Assembly: GCA_002429595.1 (NCBI GenBank)
Contig: DJAM01000168.1
Span: 1 to 29,949 of the forward strand
Direction of reading: 5' to 3'
DNA length: 29,949 bases
Origin: Coxiellaceae bacterium UBA6002
GTDB lineage: Bacteria > Pseudomonadota > Gammaproteobacteria > UBA6002
Under the pieces are notes generated by a model. It saw only the letters and a program-made list of their open reading frames with translations. It did no database searches and was not told where the DNA came from. Both the position numbers and the translations under genes were made by a program. Below, piece by piece: positions 1-7,110 of the stretch; the stretch's first letter is position 1, and every line of letters starts with the position of its first letter.

Positions 1-23
1 ATTTCGTGGGGATCCCTCAGTGC

Positions 24-54
24 TTGACCCTATAGTTGCTATAGCCCTTATTCT
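24..54 (+). promoter_or_regulatory. MerR-class promoter with operator dyad
   Basis: A -35 box TTGACC (24-29) and a -10 box TATTCT (49-54) are separated by 19 bp, the overlong spacer typical of promoters activated by MerR-family proteins through DNA distortion. Inside the spacer is an inverted repeat, CTATAG (30-35) / CTATAG (39-44), spaced by TTG. It lies just upstream of the MerR-type gene at 73, so autoregulation is the simple inference. Predicted transcription start is near 61, giving a very short leader that begins with the ribosome binding site AAGGAGG (62-68). Confidence 0.75.
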
Positions 55-72
55 TTCAAATAAGGAGGCAAT

Positions 73-1020
73 ATGAGCCAATGGTACGTTAAACAGCTTA
101 GTCAATTAACTAAGATTTCGGTACAAACTTTGCATCACTATGATCGCATTGGTTTACTGAAACCCTCTGTTCGACTATCAAATGGTTATCGTTTGTACTC
201 CGAGAGAGATTTATCGAAGTTACAACAAATCATTGCATTAAAATTTTTCGGCTTTGAATTATCTCAAATCAAACTTTTATTAAACAAAGACCTCGAGCTC
301 TTAAAAAATTGTGCCGACCAAGCACAGTTATTAGAAGAGAAAGGTCAGTTGTTTTTAAGAGCGAGTGAAGCCTTAAAAAATATTATTGCAGAATGTCAAC
401 ACGATAAATCAATTCATTGGGATAAAACTATTGCATTGATAGAGGTATATCACATGACACAAGAACTTGAAAAAACCTGGGCCGGCAAAGCTTTCAATAA
501 AGAAGAGTTGCATGAATACGCTGAATTTGAAAAGGACTTTAAACAAAAGATGTCCAAAGATGAGCGTGAGAATATCAGCAAAGAATGGGATAAGCTCATA
601 GCAGATATTCAAGAAAATCTCGATGTTGACCCCTATAGTGATTTTGGCGTCGAAATTGGTAAACGCTGCATGGATTGGGTTAACAAAGTGTATGGTAAAG
701 AATTTATTACTTTACGCAACGCCGTCTGGGAAAAAGGTTTTAAGGGCGGTCACTTAAGTGAAGAGATGCACATCTCCCCCGAAGTGATTCAATGGCTCGA
801 TAAGGCAATGGATGCCTACCACCGCAAACGTTTTTGGAATATTCTGCAGCAGATCGGCAAAAAGGACGATGCCGTTGTCAAAAAAGAGTGGGACAATTTG
901 CTTAATGAGGTTTGCGGCAATCATGAAGAGTCAAAACAAGAAGTTAATCGTCTTGTTTTAAATGAAGATGCTTCTGACGAGATTAAGACGTGGATAAGAA
1001 AATACTATAAAGTTTCTTAA
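73..1020 (+). CDS. MerR family transcriptional regulator with TipAS-like domain
   Basis: This is a one-component activator of the MerR class, 315 residues. Residues 3-70 form the MerR DNA-binding domain: a helix-turn-helix with the motif HHYDRIGLLKP (21-31), the wing motif NGYRLYSERDL (37-47) and a dimerisation helix after residue 75. Residues about 140-255 resemble the TipAS drug-recognition domain (pattern DP-S--G-EIGKR--DWV, then GHLSEEMHISPEVIQWLDKA). In the family this helical domain binds peptide antibiotics or other hydrophobic ligands. The ATG at 73 has a strong Shine-Dalgarno four bases upstream, and the promoter before it has MerR architecture. The ligand is unknown. No transporter or resistance gene follows directly, so the regulon may be elsewhere or limited to itself and the next genes. 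Confidence 0.85.
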   Translation: MSQWYVKQLSQLTKISVQTLHHYDRIGLLKPSVRLSNGYRLYSERDLSKLQQIIALKFFGFELSQIKLLLNKDLELLKNCADQAQLLEEKGQLFLRASEALKNIIAECQHDKSIHWDKTIALIEVYHMTQELEKTWAGKAFNKEELHEYAEFEKDFKQKMSKDERENISKEWDKLIADIQENLDVDPYSDFGVEIGKRCMDWVNKVYGKEFITLRNAVWEKGFKGGHLSEEMHISPEVIQWLDKAMDAYHRKRFWNILQQIGKKDDAVVKKEWDNLLNEVCGNHEESKQEVNRLVLNEDASDEIKTWIRKYYKVS

Positions 1021-1030
1021 CCTTGACATA

Positions 1031-1061
1031 AAATAAGGGCAGCTTAAGGTTGCCCTTATTT
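1031..1061 (+). terminator. Hairpin, probable intrinsic terminator after the MerR gene
   Basis: An 11-bp perfect stem, AAATAAGGGCA (1031-1041) and TGCCCTTATTT (1051-1061), encloses a 9-nt loop, followed by GAGTTTT. The U-tract is interrupted, so termination may be incomplete. The Shine-Dalgarno of the next gene begins only a few bases later (1069), so the hairpin could equally act as a leader element for that gene. Confidence 0.6.
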
Positions 1062-1079
1062 GAGTTTTAAGGAAGAAAC

Positions 1080-1457
1080 ATGAAATATTATCTCGCACTT
1101 TTATTAATAGCACCGCTAACGCTTTCCGCCAATGTCAAACCTAATGCCAAATTCGAAGGCCACTACCGCTGTAAAGGTTATGATTTCACCACTAAACATT
1201 ACTATACCCAAGAAGGTGATATTGTGAAAACTGGAGACACTTATAGTTTCACCAGAAAGGACCCTAAAGAAGGTATTTTTTACGCCACTGGTATCGAAAA
1301 TCATAGTTCCCTCTCGTTTGTTTTTTGGCATGAAAAAGACAAAGATGAAATTGGAGTTGCGAACTATCAAGTACAACTTAATGGTGATTTAAAAGGAAAA
1401 TGGACAATGAAGAATTCGCAAGTAGTCGGCGAAGATCTTTGTGTTAGAGTTAAATAA
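1080..1457 (+). CDS. Small exported protein of unknown function
   Basis: I do not recognise a named family. The 125-residue product starts with a classic signal peptide: MKYY, a hydrophobic stretch (residues 5-16) and a likely signal peptidase I site near SANVK (16-20), giving a mature periplasmic or secreted protein of about 107 residues. The mature part is polar, predicted beta-rich, and has just two cysteines (C31 and C121) placed near its ends, which could form one disulfide. It begins at an ATG preceded by AAGGA (1069-1073). Its stop codon is only two bases upstream of the photolyase start, so the two genes are probably cotranscribed and translationally coupled. Nothing in the sequence ties it functionally to DNA repair. 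Confidence 0.7.
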   Translation: MKYYLALLLIAPLTLSANVKPNAKFEGHYRCKGYDFTTKHYYTQEGDIVKTGDTYSFTRKDPKEGIFYATGIENHSSLSFVFWHEKDKDEIGVANYQVQLNGDLKGKWTMKNSQVVGEDLCVRVK

Positions 1458-1459
1458 TC

Positions 1460-2914
1460 TTGTCTGACTACAACAAAAAAAGAAACGATGTAGCGATTGT
1501 TTGGTTTAGGCAAGATTTGCGCCTAACTGATAATCCCGCACTTTACCATGCGGCAAAAAAACATCGTCACGTTATTCCTTTGTATATTTTAGACGAAACT
1601 GTTTCTTGGCCATTGGGTGCAGCACAGCAATGGTGGTTGCATCACAGCCTAGATGCTTTGCAAGAACAGTTTCAAAAAATCGGACTCAAGCTCGTATTGC
1701 AACGTGGCACTGCCAAAAATATTTTATTGAATCTCTGCAAAGAACACAACATAGCAGCAGTTTATTGGAATCGCTGCTACGAACCTGATGTTATTGAGCG
1801 AGATAAATCATTAAAAGAAGCACTTAAAAAGCAAAAAATACAAGCATTCAGTTACAATGGCAGCTTGTTAGTTGAACCTTGGGAGATTACCAACAAGCAA
1901 GGTTCATACTTTAAAGTTTTCACACCTTTTTATAATCAATTAAAACGTCAACTAATTGAAGAACCTCTTTTGCGCAAACCTCGTTTAGAAGGTCTAGAAA
2001 AAGTAAAAGGTGATCAGCTATCTTCTTGGAAGCTTCTTCCCAAAAAACCAAATTGGGCAAGCGATTTTGAAAAAGTTTGGCAGCCCGGTGAATTAGCAGC
2101 TCATAACCAACTCAACATTTTTATTAAAGACAAGTTGCAGTCTTACACACATGATCGAGATTTTCCTGCTACAGCTGGAACTTCAAAATTGTCACCTTAT
2201 TTACACTTCGGCGAGATCAGTCCAAGACAAATTTTGAACGCGATTAGGCAAGCAGAACTCGAAAGCAACTCTTCATACCAAGGCGAACAATTTATACGAC
2301 AACTTGCATGGCGCGAATTTTCTTATCATCTTTTGTATCATTTCCCGGGCTTCCCCGAAGAAAACTTTCAAAAGAAATTTGATAGTTTCAAATGGGCAAC
2401 CAATAAAAAATTACTGACTGCATGGCAGAAAGGTCACACTGGCTATCCGATTGTGGACGCAGGCATGCGAGAACTGTGGACGACTGGCTACATGCATAAT
2501 CGTGTCCGAATGATTACCGCTTCTTTTTTGACCAAACACTTATTAATAGACTGGCGCCAAGGAGCGAAGTGGTTTTGGTATACACTATTAGATGCAGATC
2601 TTGCGAATAATTCTATGGGATGGCAATGGGTAGCGGGCAGTGGCGTTGATGCATCTCCTTATTACAGAATTTTTAATCCGGTGCTTCAAGGTAAGAAATT
2701 TGATCCTGATGGTGAATATGTTACACAATGGCTTCCAGAACTAAAGAAATTGCCTAAAAAATATCTGCATCAGCCATGGCTAGCCTCAGCCAAGATATTA
2801 GAAATGACAGGAATGAAACTTGGCAAAGATTATCCCGAGCCTATCGTTGATCATGAAGTCGCTAGAAATCGAGCACTGCATTATTATCAAAAGCTTAAGC
2901 ATCCTATCAAATAA
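1460..2914 (+). CDS. phrB: Deoxyribodipyrimidine photolyase (class I CPD photolyase)
   Basis: The enzyme reverses UV-induced cyclobutane pyrimidine dimers using blue light and FADH-. The 484 residues are close to E. coli PhrB (472). The N-terminal antenna domain opens with VAIVWFRQDLRL (11-22). The C-terminal FAD domain has TGYPIVDAGMREL (327-339), MHNRVRMITASFL (345-357) and the region around NNSMGWQW (383-390). Tryptophans W312, W365 and W388 match in position and spacing the electron-transfer triad W306/W359/W382 of the E. coli enzyme, so it should be active. The start is a TTG two bases after the upstream stop codon, with no clear Shine-Dalgarno; no in-frame ATG is available before the conserved VWFRQDL block, so coupling to the preceding gene is likely. 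Confidence 0.95.
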   Translation: MSDYNKKRNDVAIVWFRQDLRLTDNPALYHAAKKHRHVIPLYILDETVSWPLGAAQQWWLHHSLDALQEQFQKIGLKLVLQRGTAKNILLNLCKEHNIAAVYWNRCYEPDVIERDKSLKEALKKQKIQAFSYNGSLLVEPWEITNKQGSYFKVFTPFYNQLKRQLIEEPLLRKPRLEGLEKVKGDQLSSWKLLPKKPNWASDFEKVWQPGELAAHNQLNIFIKDKLQSYTHDRDFPATAGTSKLSPYLHFGEISPRQILNAIRQAELESNSSYQGEQFIRQLAWREFSYHLLYHFPGFPEENFQKKFDSFKWATNKKLLTAWQKGHTGYPIVDAGMRELWTTGYMHNRVRMITASFLTKHLLIDWRQGAKWFWYTLLDADLANNSMGWQWVAGSGVDASPYYRIFNPVLQGKKFDPDGEYVTQWLPELKKLPKKYLHQPWLASAKILEMTGMKLGKDYPEPIVDHEVARNRALHYYQKLKHPIK

Positions 2915-2939
2915 GAACAACCCCCAATCCACATTTTTT

Positions 2940-2970
2940 TTGCTAGTGCTTTATCAATACTGAGTATAAA
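2940..2970 (+). promoter_or_regulatory. Weak candidate promoter for the gene at 3030
   Basis: TTGCTA (2940-2945) and TATAAA (2965-2970) are separated by 19 bp, somewhat long for sigma-70. The region is AT-rich, so such matches are expected by chance, and the assignment is tentative. It lies immediately upstream of the leader segment shared with the gene at 3910. Confidence 0.3.
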
Positions 2971-2988
2971 ATATGCATTTTAATTCAT

Positions 2989-3014
2989 AATTATGAGGTA
3001 TACGCAACAAGCCG
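2989..3014 (+). repeat. Leader segment, copy 1 (matches 3895-3923)
   Basis: AATTATGAGG followed by TATACGCAACAAGCCG closely matches the start region of the large gene at 3910, where AATTATGAGG is followed by ATAATATGCGACAAGCCG. In copy 2 this stretch holds the Shine-Dalgarno (GAGG) and start codon. In copy 1 the equivalent of the start codon reads ATA, and the frame meets a stop soon after, so the downstream ORF must begin at 3030 instead. Confidence 0.6.
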
Positions 3015-3029
3015 TTGTGACAGGTTAAG

Positions 3030-3662
3030 ATGGGTACAGATTTAAAAAATGAGAAAATAATTTTAACTGATGATGAACTTGAAACTATTCGCAAGTTTTT
3101 ATTTAACGAAGCCTCATATAACAATAAAACCTACTCTTTAAGCCAGAATAAAGTTAGTGGTTTGTTGCAAATAGAAGAATCTTCTTATGTTGAAATTAGT
3201 GATACTGAGTGTGATGCTCTTGTGAAGAGCATAAAATTCGATATTGGTATATTCCAAAAAGAGAAAAAGCGTATTGGTTGTGATTATTTACTCACGATTA
3301 CTCTATCTGAAGATGTAAGTTGGAAAGTAATTAAAAATTATATACCTCGAGCAACTCGCCCACCAGTTCAAGTCGATCCGCAAGGAGCCACGGAATATAC
3401 CTTACGCAGATTACCCAAGGAGTTATATCCAGAAAGAACAACATCAAACAGTTCAGAGTTTTTTTTGTGCAGCAACCTCAAGGAAGATGATAATTTTCAT
3501 ATACCCCAGACCAGTACTGAATCGAATCGATTACTCGATAGTTTAAATGCTGGTAATTATGAATTACTTCAAGATTACTTCCGATGCGGAATCCATCCTG
3601 GTCCTTTAATTTCTGATCTTTATTTTCGTCAACACAAGAACAAAAAGAAACTATATTGTTAA
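3030..3662 (+). CDS. Hypothetical protein, probably the 5' part of a frame-shifted gene
   Basis: I do not recognise this 210-residue product. It is polar, lacks a signal peptide or membrane segment, and looks like a soluble cytoplasmic or secreted protein. The ATG at 3030 has only a weak AGG upstream; the stronger GAGG at 2995 is too far away. It ends abruptly after NKKKLYC at a TAA (3660-3662). The -1 frame is open from 3617 to 3862 and continues with protein-like sequence, and the switch could occur at CAAAAAG (3641-3647) to give a product of about 278 residues. Either a one-base deletion has broken the gene, or there is programmed frameshifting. The slippery site is imperfect (C rather than A at its first position), so mutation seems likelier. 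It sits upstream of the macrodomain-phosphatase gene and shares its leader. Confidence 0.5.
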   Translation: MGTDLKNEKIILTDDELETIRKFLFNEASYNNKTYSLSQNKVSGLLQIEESSYVEISDTECDALVKSIKFDIGIFQKEKKRIGCDYLLTITLSEDVSWKVIKNYIPRATRPPVQVDPQGATEYTLRRLPKELYPERTTSNSSEFFLCSNLKEDDNFHIPQTSTESNRLLDSLNAGNYELLQDYFRCGIHPGPLISDLYFRQHKNKKKLYC

Positions 3663-3862
3663 AAAATACTAGTTCTCGGAACGGAAATGTTTCTGACAAT
3701 CTGGCCTCATCTCGACGTAACGTATATAAAGCATTTGCTACTTTTAAAATGGGTTGGTTCATCGTTCCAAAAGAACGTCTTCTTCTCTATCAAGATTTAA
3801 CCCGCAAAAAATTTGGAACGGCTGAAGACAGATTGCCCAAACCATCCATGTACTTTTGTTAA
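3656..3862 (+). pseudogene. 3' continuation of the 3030 gene in the -1 frame
   Basis: A 68-codon open stretch starting at a TTG (3656) without a convincing ribosome binding site. Read from 3647 in the same frame it follows on from the upstream ORF, with a plausible basic, globular-looking composition (for example VYKAFATFKMGWFIVPKERL, residues about 23-42). I read it as the C-terminal part of the gene at 3030 rather than an independent gene. No family recognised. Confidence 0.4.
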
Positions 3863-3894
3863 AAATATGTTAAAATTTACTCTTTTGCCTTAAA

Positions 3895-3923
3895 AATTAT
3901 GAGGATAATATGCGACAAGCCGG
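3895..3923 (+). repeat. Leader segment, copy 2 (contains the start of the 3910 gene)
   Basis: The second copy of the AATTATGAGG...ACAAGCCG segment also seen at 2989-3014. Here GAGG (3901-3904) serves as Shine-Dalgarno and ATG (3910) as start, so the repeat covers a translation initiation region and the first four codons. Confidence 0.6.
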
Positions 3924-6666
3924 TGAAGCGTTTATAAACTACGTATTTTTTTCGAAGCCAACCAGTGCTCAAGAAGTCAAACGAAATCAAGATATTAGAC
4001 AGGAAGGTTTGTTATTTTTAAAGGGGGAAAATCTTCTTTTTAGCGGTAGCGTTGGTGCTGATGCTCGAACTGCGGTTAAACAATTCTGGGCTAATCAAAC
4101 GTATTTCATTACTCGCCTGTTGGTTCAAAATCGTCAACTATTAAGTTCACTCTTGCCAGCCAATTTCTTCAATGAAGTTAATAGAGGAAATCTGACTAAA
4201 ACTACCCTATTAGCGACACTAACGGAAATTGAACAAAACTTACAGCAAGAAAAATTCGCACAGAGTTTTATTGATATCATCACCGCAGATTGCCGTTCGG
4301 TAACGCCTGCTTCTGTTGAGCAACCTTCTCAAGAACCACCCGAGATAAATTTCGTTGTTGGAGATTCCATCGATTTTTCACGGCAGCAAGCCAAAGCTGG
4401 CAGAAGAGTTGTCATCATGGACGCTGCAAATGCTCAACGCCCCGGTGCAGGAGCTTATGAGAAAGGAACATTTCAAGAAGCGCTAACTCGTCAGACAGAT
4501 TTATATCTCAAAATGTTAGTGGATTTTCGTAATGTACTACAAGATTTAGTAAATCAAAAAAAGAATTTTTGTAAGATCGATCCTGAAGACTTAAATATCC
4601 AAGTTTGGCAGTTTCAAGCACGATTTCTTAAACTCATTCTACACTTTGTAATCGAATCTATCAAAAACGAGAACTTCACCGCCAATCCAAATTTCGTTAA
4701 TGATTTTTTACAATATGCTGATGCAATATATAGTGACATGCAGAACAGAGTTTTCGAAATCGATACTGGATTTGCAAAAAATTGCAGCTTGTTAAACAAT
4801 CCAATTAATAATACAAATAATCTCTTCCTCAATGATGCCGTTAATCTTAAGCTCCTTGAAGAGGAAACAGCACGCGTTACTGCTGTAGAAGTAGCAGCAC
4901 CTGATAGGCGAACAGAAGGTAAATATGATAGAGCCTCAACATTTCATAGCGACCTGCGTAACAGTGATCAAGAAGAAACAGCAACTAAGTTAATCACAAA
5001 CTCAATTATTTTCACTTTGGAAACTGCTATCGCACAACGTGCTGATGTGATTGTTTTGAATGCTTTTGGCTGTGGTGCATTTTTAAATGAACCAGAATTT
5101 GTTGCCAAAATTTTTGGAAAAGTACTAGCACAATACAGCGACAAGCTTAAAGGTGTCCAAATTCAATTTATGGATTTAGATGAAAGTAAATGTTGGACTT
5201 TTGCTCATACGATGAGCAGAATTCTGCTAGGAAATTTTAGAATTAACAAACATACTCGTAGCCAAGCACATATTGATATCTGCCCAACTGTTTATATTAT
5301 CGATGACAAGCCACCTAAGAACGAGGCTTTTATTGAGGCTTGGGACCGCTGCTGCACTAATGAAACAAACTACAAATTCACCAAGCTAGCTGCAAAGCCA
5401 CATAATCGTGAAGGTTTAGCAAATTGTTATGAGGTGCAGCTGAAATTTTTATTAGAGAAAGGAATTACAAATATCCACACTTGTTTACTTGGCTCAGGTG
5501 GTTTGCACGCTCCTATTTCCAACTGTATTAATGCCTTGACTGATGCTGTTCAAAAACTGGCGTCTACGTCGCTACCCACCCCAAAAATTTATGTTCACAT
5601 CCCTTTCCAGCCTATTTATTTCGAAGTAATAAATTACCTTGCAACTCAAACAAATTTTAGAACACATGGCAAGGAACTAAAAAGATATTTCAAAATAATT
5701 GAGCCAAATATAAAGCGAAAAGAAGCTTTTCAAGTCGGTCGACTTCGAAGTGATTTCTCTGCAAAGTTTGGAAATTATCAAGAATACAGCACAATTAATC
5801 CTAATCTGTATCTTGGCCGCGCACCATTAAAACAAGTTGCTCAAGCATTGAAAGAGAAAATTCCACATCTTGCTTTAGTTGTTTCAGTAGTAGAAGATTT
5901 TGAAATGGCTGGTCAGGGCTTTACTGAATTACCGATCCAAACAGCACTTGACTGGCTAGCACTCGGTGTAATGCATATTCAATTAGTCGTTCAAGATAGT
6001 CGAACAGCAGATTATCCACGACACGAATTAGCATATACACTGAAAAAGATGCACGAAGTTATTGCTGCAAAGGGTGGTGTTTATGTGCACTGTAAGGCCG
6101 GCATCACTAGAAGCTCAACAGTGGTTTTTGCTTACTTGAAAAAACACGGCAACGGCGCTGCACTACCACCGAACAGCCACTGGGATACAATTTTAAAGCA
6201 TCTAACAGGCATACGTGATGTCGTCACGTTAAGAGATTTAAATCTGGACGTTGCAAACGGAGCTATTGAAATACTTGATGCAATGACGCAACCACAACTG
6301 CCTCCAGAATACGACCTTCTCAAAAAAATCGATAGTTACCTACAAACTAGCGCCGCCAAAAGCCAATTCGTGCAGTTTATATGGTTCAAAGAAATAAAAA
6401 ATATTGCACTCAAAAATAGAGATCTATTACCTGCCGCAAAAACTATTCTTAAAAAGTTAAAGCATGCCACAACGTTTAAGGACTACCAAAAAGCTTTAGA
6501 TCCCCGTGACGCAAAAATATTTACGACTGAAAAATCAAATTTATTTTTGGAATTAACAGACCATCTTGCGAAGATCTTTAAATGCAAAAAAGATGATATT
6601 TTACGAACGTTAGGTGAGAAAAGTAATCAGAGTGAAGCGCAAGAACCATCTGCTGCGCGTCCCTAA
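3910..6666 (+). CDS. PARG-like macrodomain / dual-specificity phosphatase fusion, putative effector
   Basis: A 918-residue soluble protein with at least two recognisable enzyme-type domains. Residues about 146-430 resemble the bacterial PARG-like macrodomain family (TIGR02452/DUF2263): VVIMDAANAQRPGAG (167-181), FQEALTRQTDLY (188-199) and, after an insertion of about 100 helical residues, VIVLNAFGCGAFLNEP (380-395). The canonical GGG...QEE signature reads GAG...QEA, so poly- or mono-ADP-ribose hydrolysis is uncertain. Residues about 620-790 are a dual-specificity phosphatase: HCKAGITRSS (727-736) supplies Cys728 and Arg734, and Asp696 lies 32 residues before the cysteine, as in human VHR. Residues 450-600 may hold a degenerate second macro-like fold (CLLGSGGLHAP, 525-535). 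The C-terminal 120 residues are helical. There is no signal peptide. The domains suggest interference with host ADP-ribosylation and phosphorylation; secretion is inferred, not seen. Confidence 0.8.
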   Translation: MRQAGEAFINYVFFSKPTSAQEVKRNQDIRQEGLLFLKGENLLFSGSVGADARTAVKQFWANQTYFITRLLVQNRQLLSSLLPANFFNEVNRGNLTKTTLLATLTEIEQNLQQEKFAQSFIDIITADCRSVTPASVEQPSQEPPEINFVVGDSIDFSRQQAKAGRRVVIMDAANAQRPGAGAYEKGTFQEALTRQTDLYLKMLVDFRNVLQDLVNQKKNFCKIDPEDLNIQVWQFQARFLKLILHFVIESIKNENFTANPNFVNDFLQYADAIYSDMQNRVFEIDTGFAKNCSLLNNPINNTNNLFLNDAVNLKLLEEETARVTAVEVAAPDRRTEGKYDRASTFHSDLRNSDQEETATKLITNSIIFTLETAIAQRADVIVLNAFGCGAFLNEPEFVAKIFGKVLAQYSDKLKGVQIQFMDLDESKCWTFAHTMSRILLGNFRINKHTRSQAHIDICPTVYIIDDKPPKNEAFIEAWDRCCTNETNYKFTKLAAKPHNREGLANCYEVQLKFLLEKGITNIHTCLLGSGGLHAPISNCINALTDAVQKLASTSLPTPKIYVHIPFQPIYFEVINYLATQTNFRTHGKELKRYFKIIEPNIKRKEAFQVGRLRSDFSAKFGNYQEYSTINPNLYLGRAPLKQVAQALKEKIPHLALVVSVVEDFEMAGQGFTELPIQTALDWLALGVMHIQLVVQDSRTADYPRHELAYTLKKMHEVIAAKGGVYVHCKAGITRSSTVVFAYLKKHGNGAALPPNSHWDTILKHLTGIRDVVTLRDLNLDVANGAIEILDAMTQPQLPPEYDLLKKIDSYLQTSAAKSQFVQFIWFKEIKNIALKNRDLLPAAKTILKKLKHATTFKDYQKALDPRDAKIFTTEKSNLFLELTDHLAKIFKCKKDDILRTLGEKSNQSEAQEPSAARP

Positions 6667-6670
6667 TATA

Positions 6671-6704
6671 ATGTAGCCTGGGGTTTCACCCAGGCTACAT
6701 TTTT
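6671..6704 (+). terminator. Intrinsic terminator made from a REP-like palindrome
   Basis: A perfect 12-bp stem, ATGTAGCCTGGG (6671-6682) and CCCAGGCTACAT (6689-6700), with the loop GTTTCA, is followed by a run of T (6700-6704). It ends the 918-residue gene, and the same hairpin lies just past the stop of the minus-strand bufferin gene. Palindromes of this GTAGCC(C/T)GGG type are dispersed in many gammaproteobacterial genomes, so this may be a repeat recruited as a terminator. Confidence 0.8.
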
Positions 6705-6708
6705 AAGC

Positions 6709-6972
6709 CTATTTTGATGGTTCTTGTAGTTTGCCACCCATTTGAGTGCATTGCTCTGTAGTCTGCGTCAAGGTAAATCCTTTTCCTTTACAGGAATTTT
6801 GTCCTTTACAGGAATTTGAAGCAGTTTTGCACGCACTATGGCCACGACAACTATTTGTGCCATAACATTTCACAGAACCTGTGCTGCTTTGAGCTGTATC
6901 TGCTAATACTGTGGTAGACATGAGAATTGAGGCTGCTGCAATAGCGATTAATGCTGGTTTTGATGTTTTCAT
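6709..6972 (-). CDS. bufA2: BufA2-type bufferin precursor (periplasmic metallophore)
   Basis: An 87-residue exported precursor. A signal peptide (MKTSKPALIAIAAASILMST, cleavage near VLADT) precedes a short Cys-rich region: KCYGTNSC, SACKTASNSCKGQNSCKGKG and a final Cys near EQCTQMGG, six cysteines in all. This pattern is that of BufA2-family bufferins, in which an MNIO enzyme oxidises cysteines to heterocycles that bind copper in the periplasm. I place the start at 6972, preceded by AAGGAG (6984-6989); a longer reading from 7107 would put 45 non-signal-like residues in front. It faces away from the bufA1-bufB-bufC operon, with a divergent promoter region between them, and has no dedicated BufB of its own nearby, so the BufB at 7473 probably modifies it. 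Confidence 0.88.
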   Translation of the reverse strand: MKTSKPALIAIAAASILMSTTVLADTAQSSTGSVKCYGTNSCRGHSACKTASNSCKGQNSCKGKGFTLTQTTEQCTQMGGKLQEPSK

Positions 6973-7013
6973 TGAACTAGTACTCCTTGTAAATAAAAAT
7001 AATTCCTCACCTA

Positions 7014-7028
7014 AGTATAGTCGATGAT
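7014..7028 (-). promoter_or_regulatory. Promoter element of bufA2 (shared motif, minus copy)
   Basis: Read on the minus strand, ATCATCGACTATACT contains a good -10 hexamer TATACT (7014-7019) with no convincing -35 box. The same element (13 of 15 identical) occurs on the plus strand at 7111-7125. The predicted leader to the bufA2 start is about 35 nt, nearly the same as for bufA1. Confidence 0.6.
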
Positions 7029-7110
7029 TTTCTAACTTATTTATCACTTGAAATAGCTTAGTCTCTCCAGCCAGTTGAAAATTAAATATAATGACTAAAA
7101 AAATCAACCG

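Noticed and set aside
2941..3000. PmrA-type box before the accessory genes
   Set aside because: AT-rich matches such as TTAATTC occur, but no tandem arrangement at the right spacing could be shown.
3478..3762. 94-codon ORF on the minus strand inside the hypothetical gene region
   Set aside because: It overlaps the 3030 gene and its continuation, has no ribosome binding site and no recognisable motif; judged a shadow ORF.
6973..7107. 45-residue N-terminal extension of the BufA2 precursor
   Set aside because: It would bury the clear signal peptide inside the protein and cover the divergent promoter; the ATG at 6972 has a good binding site.
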